Of a stretch of 64,000 bases of DNA, positions 9,267 through 16,170 are shown piece by piece; positions within the stretch are counted from its first letter, which is position 1; each line of letters starts with the position of its first letter. A program made the translations under genes and the position numbers. Under the pieces are notes generated by a model that was given only the letters and a program-made list of their open reading frames with translations, made no database searches and had not been told where the DNA came from. Source of the DNA: JAFAXD01 sp963816775 (GTDB lineage: Bacteria; Pseudomonadota; Alphaproteobacteria; Rhizobiales; Xanthobacteraceae); NCBI GenBank assembly GCA_963816775.1, contig CAWFLX010000002.1, positions 1-64,000 on the forward strand. The letters are read 5' to 3'.

Positions 9267-9405
9267 GGCATCACCCCTAGCCAAGGTAGGCTCATGCCAG
9301 CCATTTTCGGCAAATTCGTGCCCACGACATGGCTTTCGCGCGAACGCGAGAGCCGGGACCCGCCCGGGGGCGGGTCGGGTCACGTCACCCCAGGGTGTGT
9401 GTCAG

Positions 9406-9918
9406 TTAATTTGCGTTATATCCGTAGCCAAAGCCCCCGCCGCTATAGCGACGGCTTGATCCGCGGTTGCCGCCCGAAAACGGGTCGAAATTACGCGCGA
9501 ATGACGAGAACGGAGAATCATACCGGTGTTTCTTGGCCGTCTGACGATGCGCGGAACGGGCAGCCGTTCGCTTGGCATTGGCCTTGGCATTTGCCGCGGT
9601 AGTGGGCGTGGCCTCGGGTGGCTGTGTGGCTGCCGTTGCAACGTCCGTTGGCGTCGGGATCGATTCGGTGGGCGCAGCCAAAAATGCTTGTGGGGGGGAC
9701 GATGCCTGCGACGCGGCAGCCGCAACCGCCGCGGACCGCGAGACCTCAGGTGCCGCCTGAGGGCCTGCCGGTGACCGGACCAGCGCAAACACGCAAATGC
9801 CCCCGGCCGCGAAGGCGGCTATGGCCTTCCACCACGTGTGCTTGGGAGGCATATAAACGTAAGCCGAAGTGGGAACTTGCCTTTTGAAGGGCGAAAAGAG
9901 ACGGCGAGTGATCGACAC
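9406..9918 (-). CDS. Single-pass membrane protein with Ala/Pro/Thr-rich tail, unknown function
   Basis: 170 residues. The GTG start at 9916-9918 has a textbook GCAAGGAGGATTGC ribosome binding site. One hydrophobic helix lies at about 32-47 (AIAAFAAGGICVFALV), followed by an Ala/Thr/Pro linker and a Gly/Tyr/Ser-rich end (GGGFGYGYNAN). No domain is recognised. The C-terminal GFGYGY tail resembles low-complexity ends of cell-envelope proteins, but this does not define a function. A near-match to an EcfG promoter lies just upstream (9954-9979). Confidence 0.6.
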   Translation of the reverse strand: MSITRRLFSPFKRQVPTSAYVYMPPKHTWWKAIAAFAAGGICVFALVRSPAGPQAAPEVSRSAAVAAAASQASSPPQAFLAAPTESIPTPTDVATAATQPPEATPTTAANAKANAKRTAARSAHRQTAKKHRYDSPFSSFARNFDPFSGGNRGSSRRYSGGGFGYGYNAN

Positions 9919-9953
9919 GCAATCCTCCTTGCACCCCCACCTCCGTCTAGTCG

Positions 9954-9979
9954 GACGCCCCGATTGACACTGCCGTTCC
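9954..9979 (-). promoter_or_regulatory. Candidate EcfG-type promoter, one mismatch
   Basis: On the minus strand, GGAAC (9975-9979) is followed after 17 nt by CGTC (9954-9957). The alphaproteobacterial general stress consensus is GGAAC-N16/17-CGTT, so there is one mismatch in the -10. It sits 36 nt upstream of the GTG of the 9406-9918 gene, a sensible distance. Confidence 0.3.
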
Positions 9980-10000
9980 CCTTACCACCCGGCACGCACT

Positions 10001-10534
10001 TCACTTCTCGACGAAATCGGCGCAGCGCTGAATCTGATCGCTGGCGCCCCAAGGCATGATGGGCACCGAAGACGTTGAATTCTTCGGCGACCCTTCAATC
10101 AGTTTATCAGAATATACCATATAGACCAGAACATTTCGCTTGGCGTCGCAGCCACGCACAATTTGCATTTTTTTGAAGAACATGGAGCGGCGCTGACGAA
10201 ACACGTCATCGCCCTGGGCGAATTTCTGCTTGAAGCGGATCGGCCCAATCTGACGGCAGGCCAGCGAGATATCGGAAACTTCCTCGGCGACACCGAGCCA
10301 GCCCTTGAGGCCTCCGCGCTCGGGCACGGTGAAATGGCAGGCGACACCGTCGACTTCCGGATCGTCGAGCCCATAGGTCGCGAGCTTGTCGTTGGGCGTC
10401 AACCACTTGAACACGGTGGAGCGCTTGAAAATAAGGTCTGGCTCATCGGCCGCCATGCCTGACGATGCCAGCCCGAGCACCAAAGCTACGCTGACCGCAA
10501 CCGTACCAAGACGCCAGTTCAGGCCGGTAGCCAT
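10001..10534 (-). CDS. creA: CreA family protein
   Basis: 177 residues. Signal peptide MATGLNWRLGTVAVSVALVL..., then the CreA domain: DDPEVDGVACHFTVPERGG, SDISLACRQIGPI and the paired late Cys residues (VRGCDAKRNVLVYMVYSD, IQRCADF). These are the family's usual landmarks, and the length fits. Function is not established; CreA is a periplasmic conserved protein often annotated from the E. coli creABCD locus, but no CreBCD is here. Start chosen at the ATG at 10532-10534, where the signal peptide begins. It follows the DoxX and cupin genes on the same strand. Confidence 0.85.
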   Translation of the reverse strand: MATGLNWRLGTVAVSVALVLGLASSGMAADEPDLIFKRSTVFKWLTPNDKLATYGLDDPEVDGVACHFTVPERGGLKGWLGVAEEVSDISLACRQIGPIRFKQKFAQGDDVFRQRRSMFFKKMQIVRGCDAKRNVLVYMVYSDKLIEGSPKNSTSSVPIMPWGASDQIQRCADFVEK

Positions 10535-10602
10535 CGCTCCGCTCCTAAATTCATCGGTCCTATCTAGGCATAAACGAAGCCAGCGGAAGATACGCCGGCG
10601 GC

Positions 10603-11124
10603 TCAACCCTTGTGGATCGGATCAATCCACGGAACGTTCTCGGGACGTTCGACCGGCGTGATGTCGAGATTAACCACAACCGCCTCGTTGTCCGAACGTA
10701 CCAGCACGCATTCGAGCACTTCATCGGGGGAGGCGTTGATCTCCTGGTGCGGCACGTACGGCGGCACGAAGATGAAATCGCCCGGTCCGGCCTCCGCTAC
10801 GAATTCGAGGTGTTCGCCCCACCGCATGCGCGCCCGCCCGCGCACCACATAGATCACGCTCTCGAGTGCACCATGGTGATGGGCGCCCGTCTTTGCGTTG
10901 GGATGGATGTTTACCGTACCGGCCCAAATTTTCCGCGCACCGACCCGTGCGGCGTTGATAGCTGCCTTGCGATCCATGCCCGGGGTCTGCGCGGTGTTGG
11001 GATCGAGGGCATGTCCGGGAATGACTCGCACACCATCGAATTTCCATTTTGGCGGATGCGCGGGATCATGGTGCTTGGGTTCAGGCATTGCTGGATCAAC
11101 CGGACTGCTGGGCCCGTTAACCAT
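10603..11124 (-). CDS. Cupin domain protein
   Basis: 173 residues with a single cupin barrel in the C-terminal half. Metal-ligand motif 1 is seen as GAHHHGALESVIYVVRGRAR (His cluster and Glu), and motif 2 as PGDFIFVPPYVPHQEINA (His). The N-terminus is Pro/His-rich and probably disordered. The start codon directly abuts the stop codon of the DoxX gene (11125), so the two are translated in tandem. Role unknown; a metal-dependent dioxygenase or a sugar- or ligand-binding cupin are both possible. Confidence 0.8.
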   Translation of the reverse strand: MVNGPSSPVDPAMPEPKHHDPAHPPKWKFDGVRVIPGHALDPNTAQTPGMDRKAAINAARVGARKIWAGTVNIHPNAKTGAHHHGALESVIYVVRGRARMRWGEHLEFVAEAGPGDFIFVPPYVPHQEINASPDEVLECVLVRSDNEAVVVNLDITPVERPENVPWIDPIHKG

Positions 11125-11598
11125 TTAGGCATGGGCTTCGTGGCCGTAATCCTCTTCCACCTCTTCGACCTCGCCCAGCCGCCATGATCCGATGGCGAAC
11201 AGGATCAAGAGCCCGCCGATGATCGAGATGTTCTTCAAGAGCATGGTGCCGCTCGGGCCGCGCAAGAGATCATCAAAGCCCGTGAACTCGAAAAAGTAGC
11301 CCGTAGAGGCTGCCACATAGAGTGCAAGCACAATCGATGCAAAGCGCGAAGCAACGTTGAAGATGATAAAGAAGGCCAAGGCGATTTGGATGATTGCGAG
11401 GACGATGGCCACGAGTTTCGGGGTCGACATGCCCGACATGGTCGCGACCTTCTCGACATACGGCGCCACAAACGGAGGCACCCAGAGCCCGCCCTCGACC
11501 AATTGCGCAGTCGCCGTAAGGTCGAGAAACTTTCGCAGGCCGGATATCAGGAAGATCGCTACAAACAAAATCCGGCCGATCAGATAAATGACTTGCAT
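11125..11598 (-). CDS. DoxX family membrane protein
   Basis: 157 residues with four transmembrane helices, the DoxX fold: LIGRILFVAIFLISGLRKF (TM1 with the family Arg/Ser-Gly), VAIVLAIIQIALAFFIIF, FASIVLALYVAASTGYFF and NISIIGGLLILFAIG. An acidic C-terminal tail (EVEEVEEDYGHEAHA) ends the protein. The ATG at 11598 is preferred over one nine codons earlier because AAGGGG lies correctly before it. DoxX proteins are linked to quinone or thiol redox chemistry in the membrane, but no specific reaction can be assigned here. Confidence 0.82.
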   Translation of the reverse strand: MQVIYLIGRILFVAIFLISGLRKFLDLTATAQLVEGGLWVPPFVAPYVEKVATMSGMSTPKLVAIVLAIIQIALAFFIIFNVASRFASIVLALYVAASTGYFFEFTGFDDLLRGPSGTMLLKNISIIGGLLILFAIGSWRLGEVEEVEEDYGHEAHA

Positions 11599-11746
11599 GG
11601 CCAACCCCTTCCAGAACGAAGCCACGATCGCCCGCCCCCGGCAGGCGGCCGCAGTGTACCCGGATCGCGGTTGAGCGCAATTCGCGTGTTGGCCGGCCCC
11701 CGCAGCGCCTGCTCGTCACCGATACCGCAGGGAGACCAACGCGCGT

Positions 11747-12697
11747 TTATTGCGGGGTTGGTATCTGTACGAATTCCTTGATCTGCGCCGGCGTCAACGG
11801 ATCGGCGATGAACTTGAGCTTCACCGCATCTGCAACGATCTGATCCAGGCCGACGACACGCTCCGGTGCGATCGTGTCTTTCGGGATGAACTCACGCACC
11901 CGTTGCACGACAGTAGCCGGAAGTTGCGAGTACTCGCCGTAGAGCTTGAGCGCGTCGGGATCGGAATACATCCAATCGATCGTTTCCAGATATCCGCGCA
12001 TGAATCGCCCGAGCGCGTCGCGGCGCTGTTCCAATACGGTTAGGTTGGTGACGTTGACCCGGGCGGTGCGCTCCTTCAGCGCGGCCACGTCGGTTCCGCG
12101 CGCCACGATCCGAATTTTGCCGTCCGCAACCGCGTCGAGTGCGAACGGCGCAGCCGCCCAACCAACGTCGACCTGCCCGGTCATCGTCTGGGTGAAGGTG
12201 GCCTGCATGCCACCCAGCGCCACCGGCTTGGCATCGAGCTTGTACTGTTTCAACAACTCGAGCAGCGCCGCGTTGCTCGACGAGCCGACCTGCGAGAATC
12301 CGATGGTCTTGCCGTTGAGATCCTCGATCTTGCGGATCGGCGAAGCGGGCAACACGTACCAGAACAGATCGGGCGAGCCGATCATTTCGCTGCCAATCAC
12401 GCGTATCGGTGCGCCCTTGGCAAAAGCACCGACTGCCGCCGAGACGCCGACACCGGTCCCGATATCCATGCTGCGAGAAACGACCGCCTGGATCGATTCC
12501 GGCCCGCCCTGGGTATAGAGAATCTCGAGTGTCAACCCATGCTTCTTGAAGATGCCGGCGCGCTGACCAAGCTCCGGGATTGCCGTGTCCCACGCGCCGC
12601 GCTGAGGCACAGCGATTTTCAGGACCTCCTGTGCGGACGCCGGATCGCCCAGCGCGAGCGCGGCAAACAGGCCAAATCCCAATCTGTAGCCATGCAT
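11747..12697 (-). CDS. ABC transporter substrate-binding protein, NitT/TauT (SsuA) type
   Basis: 316 residues. A Sec signal peptide (MHGYRLGFGLFAALALGD..AQ) precedes a type 2 periplasmic binding fold: LKIAVPQRGAWDTAIPELGQ, then GIFKKHGLTLEILYTQGGPE and DLNGKTIGFSQVGSSSNAAL are typical of the NMT1/SsuA/TauA group that binds sulfonates, nitrate, thiamine precursors or aromatic acids. No permease or ATPase gene is adjacent, so it is an orphan within the window. The ligand is not predictable. Confidence 0.82.
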   Translation of the reverse strand: MHGYRLGFGLFAALALGDPASAQEVLKIAVPQRGAWDTAIPELGQRAGIFKKHGLTLEILYTQGGPESIQAVVSRSMDIGTGVGVSAAVGAFAKGAPIRVIGSEMIGSPDLFWYVLPASPIRKIEDLNGKTIGFSQVGSSSNAALLELLKQYKLDAKPVALGGMQATFTQTMTGQVDVGWAAAPFALDAVADGKIRIVARGTDVAALKERTARVNVTNLTVLEQRRDALGRFMRGYLETIDWMYSDPDALKLYGEYSQLPATVVQRVREFIPKDTIAPERVVGLDQIVADAVKLKFIADPLTPAQIKEFVQIPTPQ

Positions 12698-12845
12698 GTC
12701 TTATGGTCTTTCTTTCCCGGCGCGTGCACCACGGCGCGGCTGCGTTTTAAGCGAGGGTGATGAGAACCGATCAGTCCCGGCGCGTCCAGCCGTCGAAGCA
12801 ACGGCTGGAGGGCCTTTGGCAGGCACTAGGAATTAAAATCTACGG

Positions 12846-12879
12846 GATTTTGGCACGCTTTTGGTGCTCGGCCAAAATC
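12846..12879. promoter_or_regulatory. Perfect 9-bp inverted repeat in a divergent promoter region
   Basis: GATTTTGGC (12846-12854) and GCCAAAATC (12871-12879) form a perfect dyad with a 16-nt spacer, between the divergent binding-protein and deacetylase genes. A separate dyad CCAGCCGT/ACGGCTGG lies at 12786-12808. The AT-rich arms in GC-rich DNA could be an operator or an mRNA hairpin; neither is demonstrated. Confidence 0.3.
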
Positions 12880-12983
12880 GGCCATTGTTCGGTGTCTTAG
12901 CCATAGTCGCCGCTGTTGCTGGCATGCTGATCCCACTTGCATTAGTTTGCCGGCAAGGGTGATCGAGTTCGGAGGTCCTTCAT

Positions 12984-14225
12984 ATGCGTGTAATCGTCGC
13001 CTGCACCGTTGTGGTGCTCTCGATCTTGGCCGCGATTGCGCTGGCCCGAACGAACGTGCTCGCGCCGCTCACTCCGTCGTCTGCCAGTGCGCCGGCAGAG
13101 CGCGTAAGCGCGCCCGCGCCAGCCAAGCTTGCGGTCGTGCGTCCGCCGGCGAATCCGATCACCACGGTCGCGACCGACGCTTCGCCCGCGCCCGTGCTCG
13201 CACCAGCCATAGCTTCGGCTGCACCGTCCGTCGCGAACAATGCGCCGGAGCGCGTGGCGCAGGCCGGCGTGCAGGTCGCAGAGAACACGACCTCGTTCGC
13301 CGCCCCGACGGCGGCGCCGATCCAGGTGGCTCAGGCCGCCGCGCCTCCAGCGGCCGCACCTCCGGCGGCAGCACCTCCGACGGCCTCACCTCCGGCGGCG
13401 GCCGCACCGGCGCCAGCGCCGGCTGCACAAGCGGTGTCTTGCCCCGGCAATCCGAATGCGCTCGGCGTCGCCCGCACGGTGCAGATCGACACGACCGGCG
13501 GTCCGGGATTTGGGTTCGAACATTTCAAAACCCACGACTTCCTCAAACCAGGGGAAGTCGTGCTGACCTTCGACGACGGCCCGTGGCAGAACAACACTCC
13601 CGCGGTTCTGGCCGCGCTGGCCCGCCACTGCACCAAGGCGACGTTTTTCCCGATTGGCAAGCATGCGACCTACTATCCGGAAATTCTCCGGCAGGTTGCC
13701 GCCGCCGGCCACACGGTCGGCTCGCACACGTGGTCGCACGCCGATCTATCCAAGGTAAAAAATCCAGAGGACGCCAAGGCCGAAATTGAAAAGGGCATCA
13801 GCGCCGTGCATTGGGCGCTCGAAGGCGCTCCGATGACGCCGTTCTTCCGCTTTCCGGCTCTGCAGCACCCGCCCGAAATGGTCACCTACCTCGGCGAACG
13901 CAACATTGCGATCATCTCCACGGACATGGACTCGTTCGACTTCAAGATGCGCAAGCCCGAGCAGGTCATCAAATCGGTCATGGACAAGCTGAAGAAACAC
14001 GGCAAAGGCATCGTGCTTATGCACGACTTTCAGCACGCGACGGCCGAAGGCATCGGAACATTGCTCGATCAACTCAAGCTCAATGGCTACAAGATCGTGC
14101 ACATGACCGCAAAGAGTACGCTGCAAACGCTGCCAGCTTACGACGAAATGATGGTCAAGGAGCAGAAGCTGCCGACGGTCAGCACGCGACCGACATCGGA
14201 CGTGGTGAAGACGATCAACGAATAA
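12984..14225 (+). CDS. Polysaccharide deacetylase family protein with long Pro/Ala linker
   Basis: 413 residues. A signal-anchor (MRVIVACTVVVLSILAAIAL) is followed by about 130 residues of Ala/Pro/Val low complexity, including a DNA-level tandem repeat coding for PPAAA units near 13340-13430. The NodB homology domain then starts with TFDDG (195-199; the catalytic base and metal Asp), followed by HTWSH (248-252; metal His pair), RFPA and VLMHDF. This supports a metal-dependent deacetylase of N-acetylated sugars, tethered to the inner membrane with its catalytic domain reaching through the periplasm. The ribosome binding site GGAGGTCCTTCAT precedes the ATG. A small membrane protein gene follows. 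Confidence 0.88.
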   Translation: MRVIVACTVVVLSILAAIALARTNVLAPLTPSSASAPAERVSAPAPAKLAVVRPPANPITTVATDASPAPVLAPAIASAAPSVANNAPERVAQAGVQVAENTTSFAAPTAAPIQVAQAAAPPAAAPPAAAPPTASPPAAAAPAPAPAAQAVSCPGNPNALGVARTVQIDTTGGPGFGFEHFKTHDFLKPGEVVLTFDDGPWQNNTPAVLAALARHCTKATFFPIGKHATYYPEILRQVAAAGHTVGSHTWSHADLSKVKNPEDAKAEIEKGISAVHWALEGAPMTPFFRFPALQHPPEMVTYLGERNIAIISTDMDSFDFKMRKPEQVIKSVMDKLKKHGKGIVLMHDFQHATAEGIGTLLDQLKLNGYKIVHMTAKSTLQTLPAYDEMMVKEQKLPTVSTRPTSDVVKTINE

Positions 14226-14282
14226 GAATTTGCGGCGAGGCTTGCTGGGTCTCGCCGGCAAGCCTCTACAGCGGGGCGAATC

Positions 14283-14444
14283 ATGTCTCTTCTCGTGAAC
14301 GTGCTGATCACGTTCGTCGTCGTTATCCTGATCCTCTATCTAGTCAATTTGCTGCCGCTTGATGGGCGCGCCAAGCAAATTGTGCGCGTCATCGTCATCG
14401 TCATCGGCATCATCTACCTGCTGAGATATCTGCTTCCGATCTGA
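14283..14444 (+). CDS. Small two-helix membrane protein (Thivi_2564-like)
   Basis: 53 codons, ATG at 14283 to TGA at 14442-14444. The product has two hydrophobic helices: MSLLVNVLITFVVVILILYL and, after the short loop LPLDGRAKQ, IVRVIVIVIGIIYLLRYL. This two-helix hairpin with a central Asp-Gly-Arg loop looks like the small conserved membrane proteins named Thivi_2564 family, which I recall only in outline. A purine-rich stretch (CAGCGGGGCG) precedes the start. Function unknown. It lies 57 bp after the deacetylase gene. Confidence 0.65.
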   Translation: MSLLVNVLITFVVVILILYLVNLLPLDGRAKQIVRVIVIVIGIIYLLRYLLPI

Positions 14445-14465
14445 CGTTCTGATACATTTGCGCGC

Positions 14466-14828
14466 ATGCTTCCCAGTCGAGATCGCAAGCCCTCGTACGA
14501 CAAGACGCCGGCCGCCGCGCTCGACTATGAACTTGCCCAGGAAATGGCGGCCGCGCTCGGCCGCCTCGGATGCCGGCTCGAGCGCGCCTTACAGGCGCTG
14601 GCGCAATTTGATGCTACCAATGTCGCTGACCCCGGCGAGCCTCGGCGCGAGCGATCGGCCCTGCTAGCCGAAGCTGGCGAGGCGCTCTGGCTATTCGTGG
14701 TGCAACGCGAAGCCTGCGGGTTACGCGATGCCCGCCAGCTGATGCGCGACTATAAGGTCCCGCCCGAGGTGCAATACCGGATGGGAATCTCAGCCGGCCG
14801 CGCAACCGGTACCCCAAAGGCACCCTGA
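14466..14828 (+). CDS. Small conserved helical protein of unknown function
   Basis: 120 residues, predicted mostly alpha-helical and soluble (ALDYELAQEMAAALGRLGCR, SALLAEAGEALWLFVVQREA). The pattern AxxDYELAxEMAxALGRLG is, as far as I recall, that of a small rhizobial family (DUF6665-like), but this is tentative. No catalytic or binding motif. Starts 21 bp after the small membrane protein gene and is probably co-transcribed with it. Confidence 0.6.
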   Translation: MLPSRDRKPSYDKTPAAALDYELAQEMAAALGRLGCRLERALQALAQFDATNVADPGEPRRERSALLAEAGEALWLFVVQREACGLRDARQLMRDYKVPPEVQYRMGISAGRATGTPKAP

Positions 14829-14859
14829 CGCCCGCGACCCGCTTCGCCGTTCTCCGCGC

Positions 14860-15162
14860 CTAGTAACAGTAACGATTGGCGATGCGCACATATCCGCCTT
14901 GCACCGCCTGGTAGCACCCGCCGCGCCACCAGTAATAGCTGCGGCGACGGTCCGCTTCGGAGCCGATCAACGCACCGGTCGCCCCGCCGATCAGCGCACC
15001 CGCAACCGCACCGCCGGCGCTGCCGGTTGCTGCACCCCCGATGATCGCCCCGAGCCCGCCGCCCAGCAGCGCGCCGCCCACGGTGTTGTTTTGTGCCGAG
15101 GCCGGCTGCGCCAGAACGATGACACTGACCGCGCCGAGCGCGATCACCACTTTGCGTATCAT
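14860..15162 (-). CDS. Secreted glycine-zipper protein
   Basis: 100 residues. Signal peptide MIRKVVIALGAVSVIVLAQP..AQ, then a glycine-zipper segment rich in GxxxG (GGALLGGGLGAIIGGAATGS and GGAVAGALIGGATGALIG) that could insert in a membrane, then an aromatic and Cys-containing tail (RRSYYWWRGGCYQAVQGGYV ... NRYCY). The ATG at 15162 has AAGGGGCGGAC before it. Proteins of this type are common in rhizobial envelopes; function unknown. Confidence 0.7.
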   Translation of the reverse strand: MIRKVVIALGAVSVIVLAQPASAQNNTVGGALLGGGLGAIIGGAATGSAGGAVAGALIGGATGALIGSEADRRRSYYWWRGGCYQAVQGGYVRIANRYCY

Positions 15163-15450
15163 GTCCGCCCCTTCCCTCATAACGTTTGCATCCGTACAGC
15201 AGGTCCGCGGCATTCCACGTAGCCTGCGCTCGCGCTATTGTGAGTTGCACGCGCCGAGACGGTCGTCTTGGAGTCGGAGCCCGCGCGAGCGCGCCACCTC
15301 GGCGCTTCGCGCTTGATTGAGTATGTTCTTGTCGAAAACGTGGCTGCCGGCGCGTGACAATAAAGAGCGGAGTACCCGCGATCGCCGAGCTGTTAAATGC
15401 ATTGCTAACGCGGAATTCCAGTTCATCCAAATACACGGGAGGACACTGAC

Positions 15451-16167
15451 ATGATTATTCACCGCCGCGCGCTGCTTGCGGGTGCAACCACACTCGCAGC
15501 GACTGCCGTGCTGCCGCGCATTGTTCAGGCGCAAGCGACCGGTCCATTTACCTTGCCGCCGCTGCCCTACGCGACCAATGTGTTTGAACCGAATATCGAC
15601 GCCAAGACGATGGAGATCCACCATGATCGCCACCATCAGGCCTATGTGACGAACCTCAACGCGGCGGTGAAAGACTACCCCAACGTCGCAGCCATGAAGC
15701 TGCAGGATATTCTCGCCAAACTCGGCGAGATGCCGGAAGCCATTCGCACCGCGGTGCGCAACAACGCCGGTGGCCACGCCAATCATTCGATGTTCTGGGA
15801 GATCATGGGACCGAATGGCGGCACCCCCGACGGCGAGTTGTTCGCGGCCATCACGCGCGACTTCGGCGGCCTCGACACACTGCAGGCGCGCTTCAACGAC
15901 GGCGGCCTGCGCGTGTTCGGCTCAGGCTGGGTGATGGTGACGGTCGCGCCCGATGGCAAGCTCGCGCTCGAGACCCGTCCCAATCAGGATACCCCGATAT
16001 CGGATGGCAAACGTGTACTGTTCGGCAATGACGTGTGGGAGCACGCCTATTACCTCACGTACCAGAATCGGCGCGCCGACTACCTGAAGGCCTGGTGGAA
16101 CGTGGTGAACTGGAACAAGATCGCTGAGCGCTATGCCGCCGCAAAGGCCGGAACCCTGGCGATCTAG
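15451..16167 (+). CDS. Exported Fe/Mn superoxide dismutase
   Basis: 238 residues. The N-terminus has two Arg and a hydrophobic stretch (MIIHRRALLAGATTLAATAV), resembling a Tat signal, so the enzyme is probably periplasmic. The SOD domain (about 33-233) has the metal ligands: His57 in MEIHHDRHHQAYV, His112 in GGHANHSMFW, and Asp194 and His198 in NDVWEHAYY. The GGHANH segment is closer to Mn or cambialistic enzymes than to typical Fe-SOD, but metal preference is not decided by this. It dismutates superoxide. The GGGAGGACACTGAC ribosome binding site supports the ATG. It is convergent with maeB, 3 bp apart. Confidence 0.9.
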   Translation: MIIHRRALLAGATTLAATAVLPRIVQAQATGPFTLPPLPYATNVFEPNIDAKTMEIHHDRHHQAYVTNLNAAVKDYPNVAAMKLQDILAKLGEMPEAIRTAVRNNAGGHANHSMFWEIMGPNGGTPDGELFAAITRDFGGLDTLQARFNDGGLRVFGSGWVMVTVAPDGKLALETRPNQDTPISDGKRVLFGNDVWEHAYYLTYQNRRADYLKAWWNVVNWNKIAERYAAAKAGTLAI

Positions 16168-16170
16168 CAA

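Noticed and set aside
9357..9376. GC-only stem GACCCGCCC/GGGCGGGTC as a terminator
   Set aside because: No U-tract follows on either strand. It may only be local GC symmetry; I did not list it as a feature.
12786..12808. Stem CCAGCCGT/ACGGCTGG as a terminator
   Set aside because: There is no T-run on either side and it lies upstream of both flanking genes, so it cannot end either transcript.
13340..13430. GC-rich tandem repeat as a CRISPR-like or regulatory array
   Set aside because: It is in frame and codes PPAAA units within the deacetylase linker, so it is a coding low-complexity tract.
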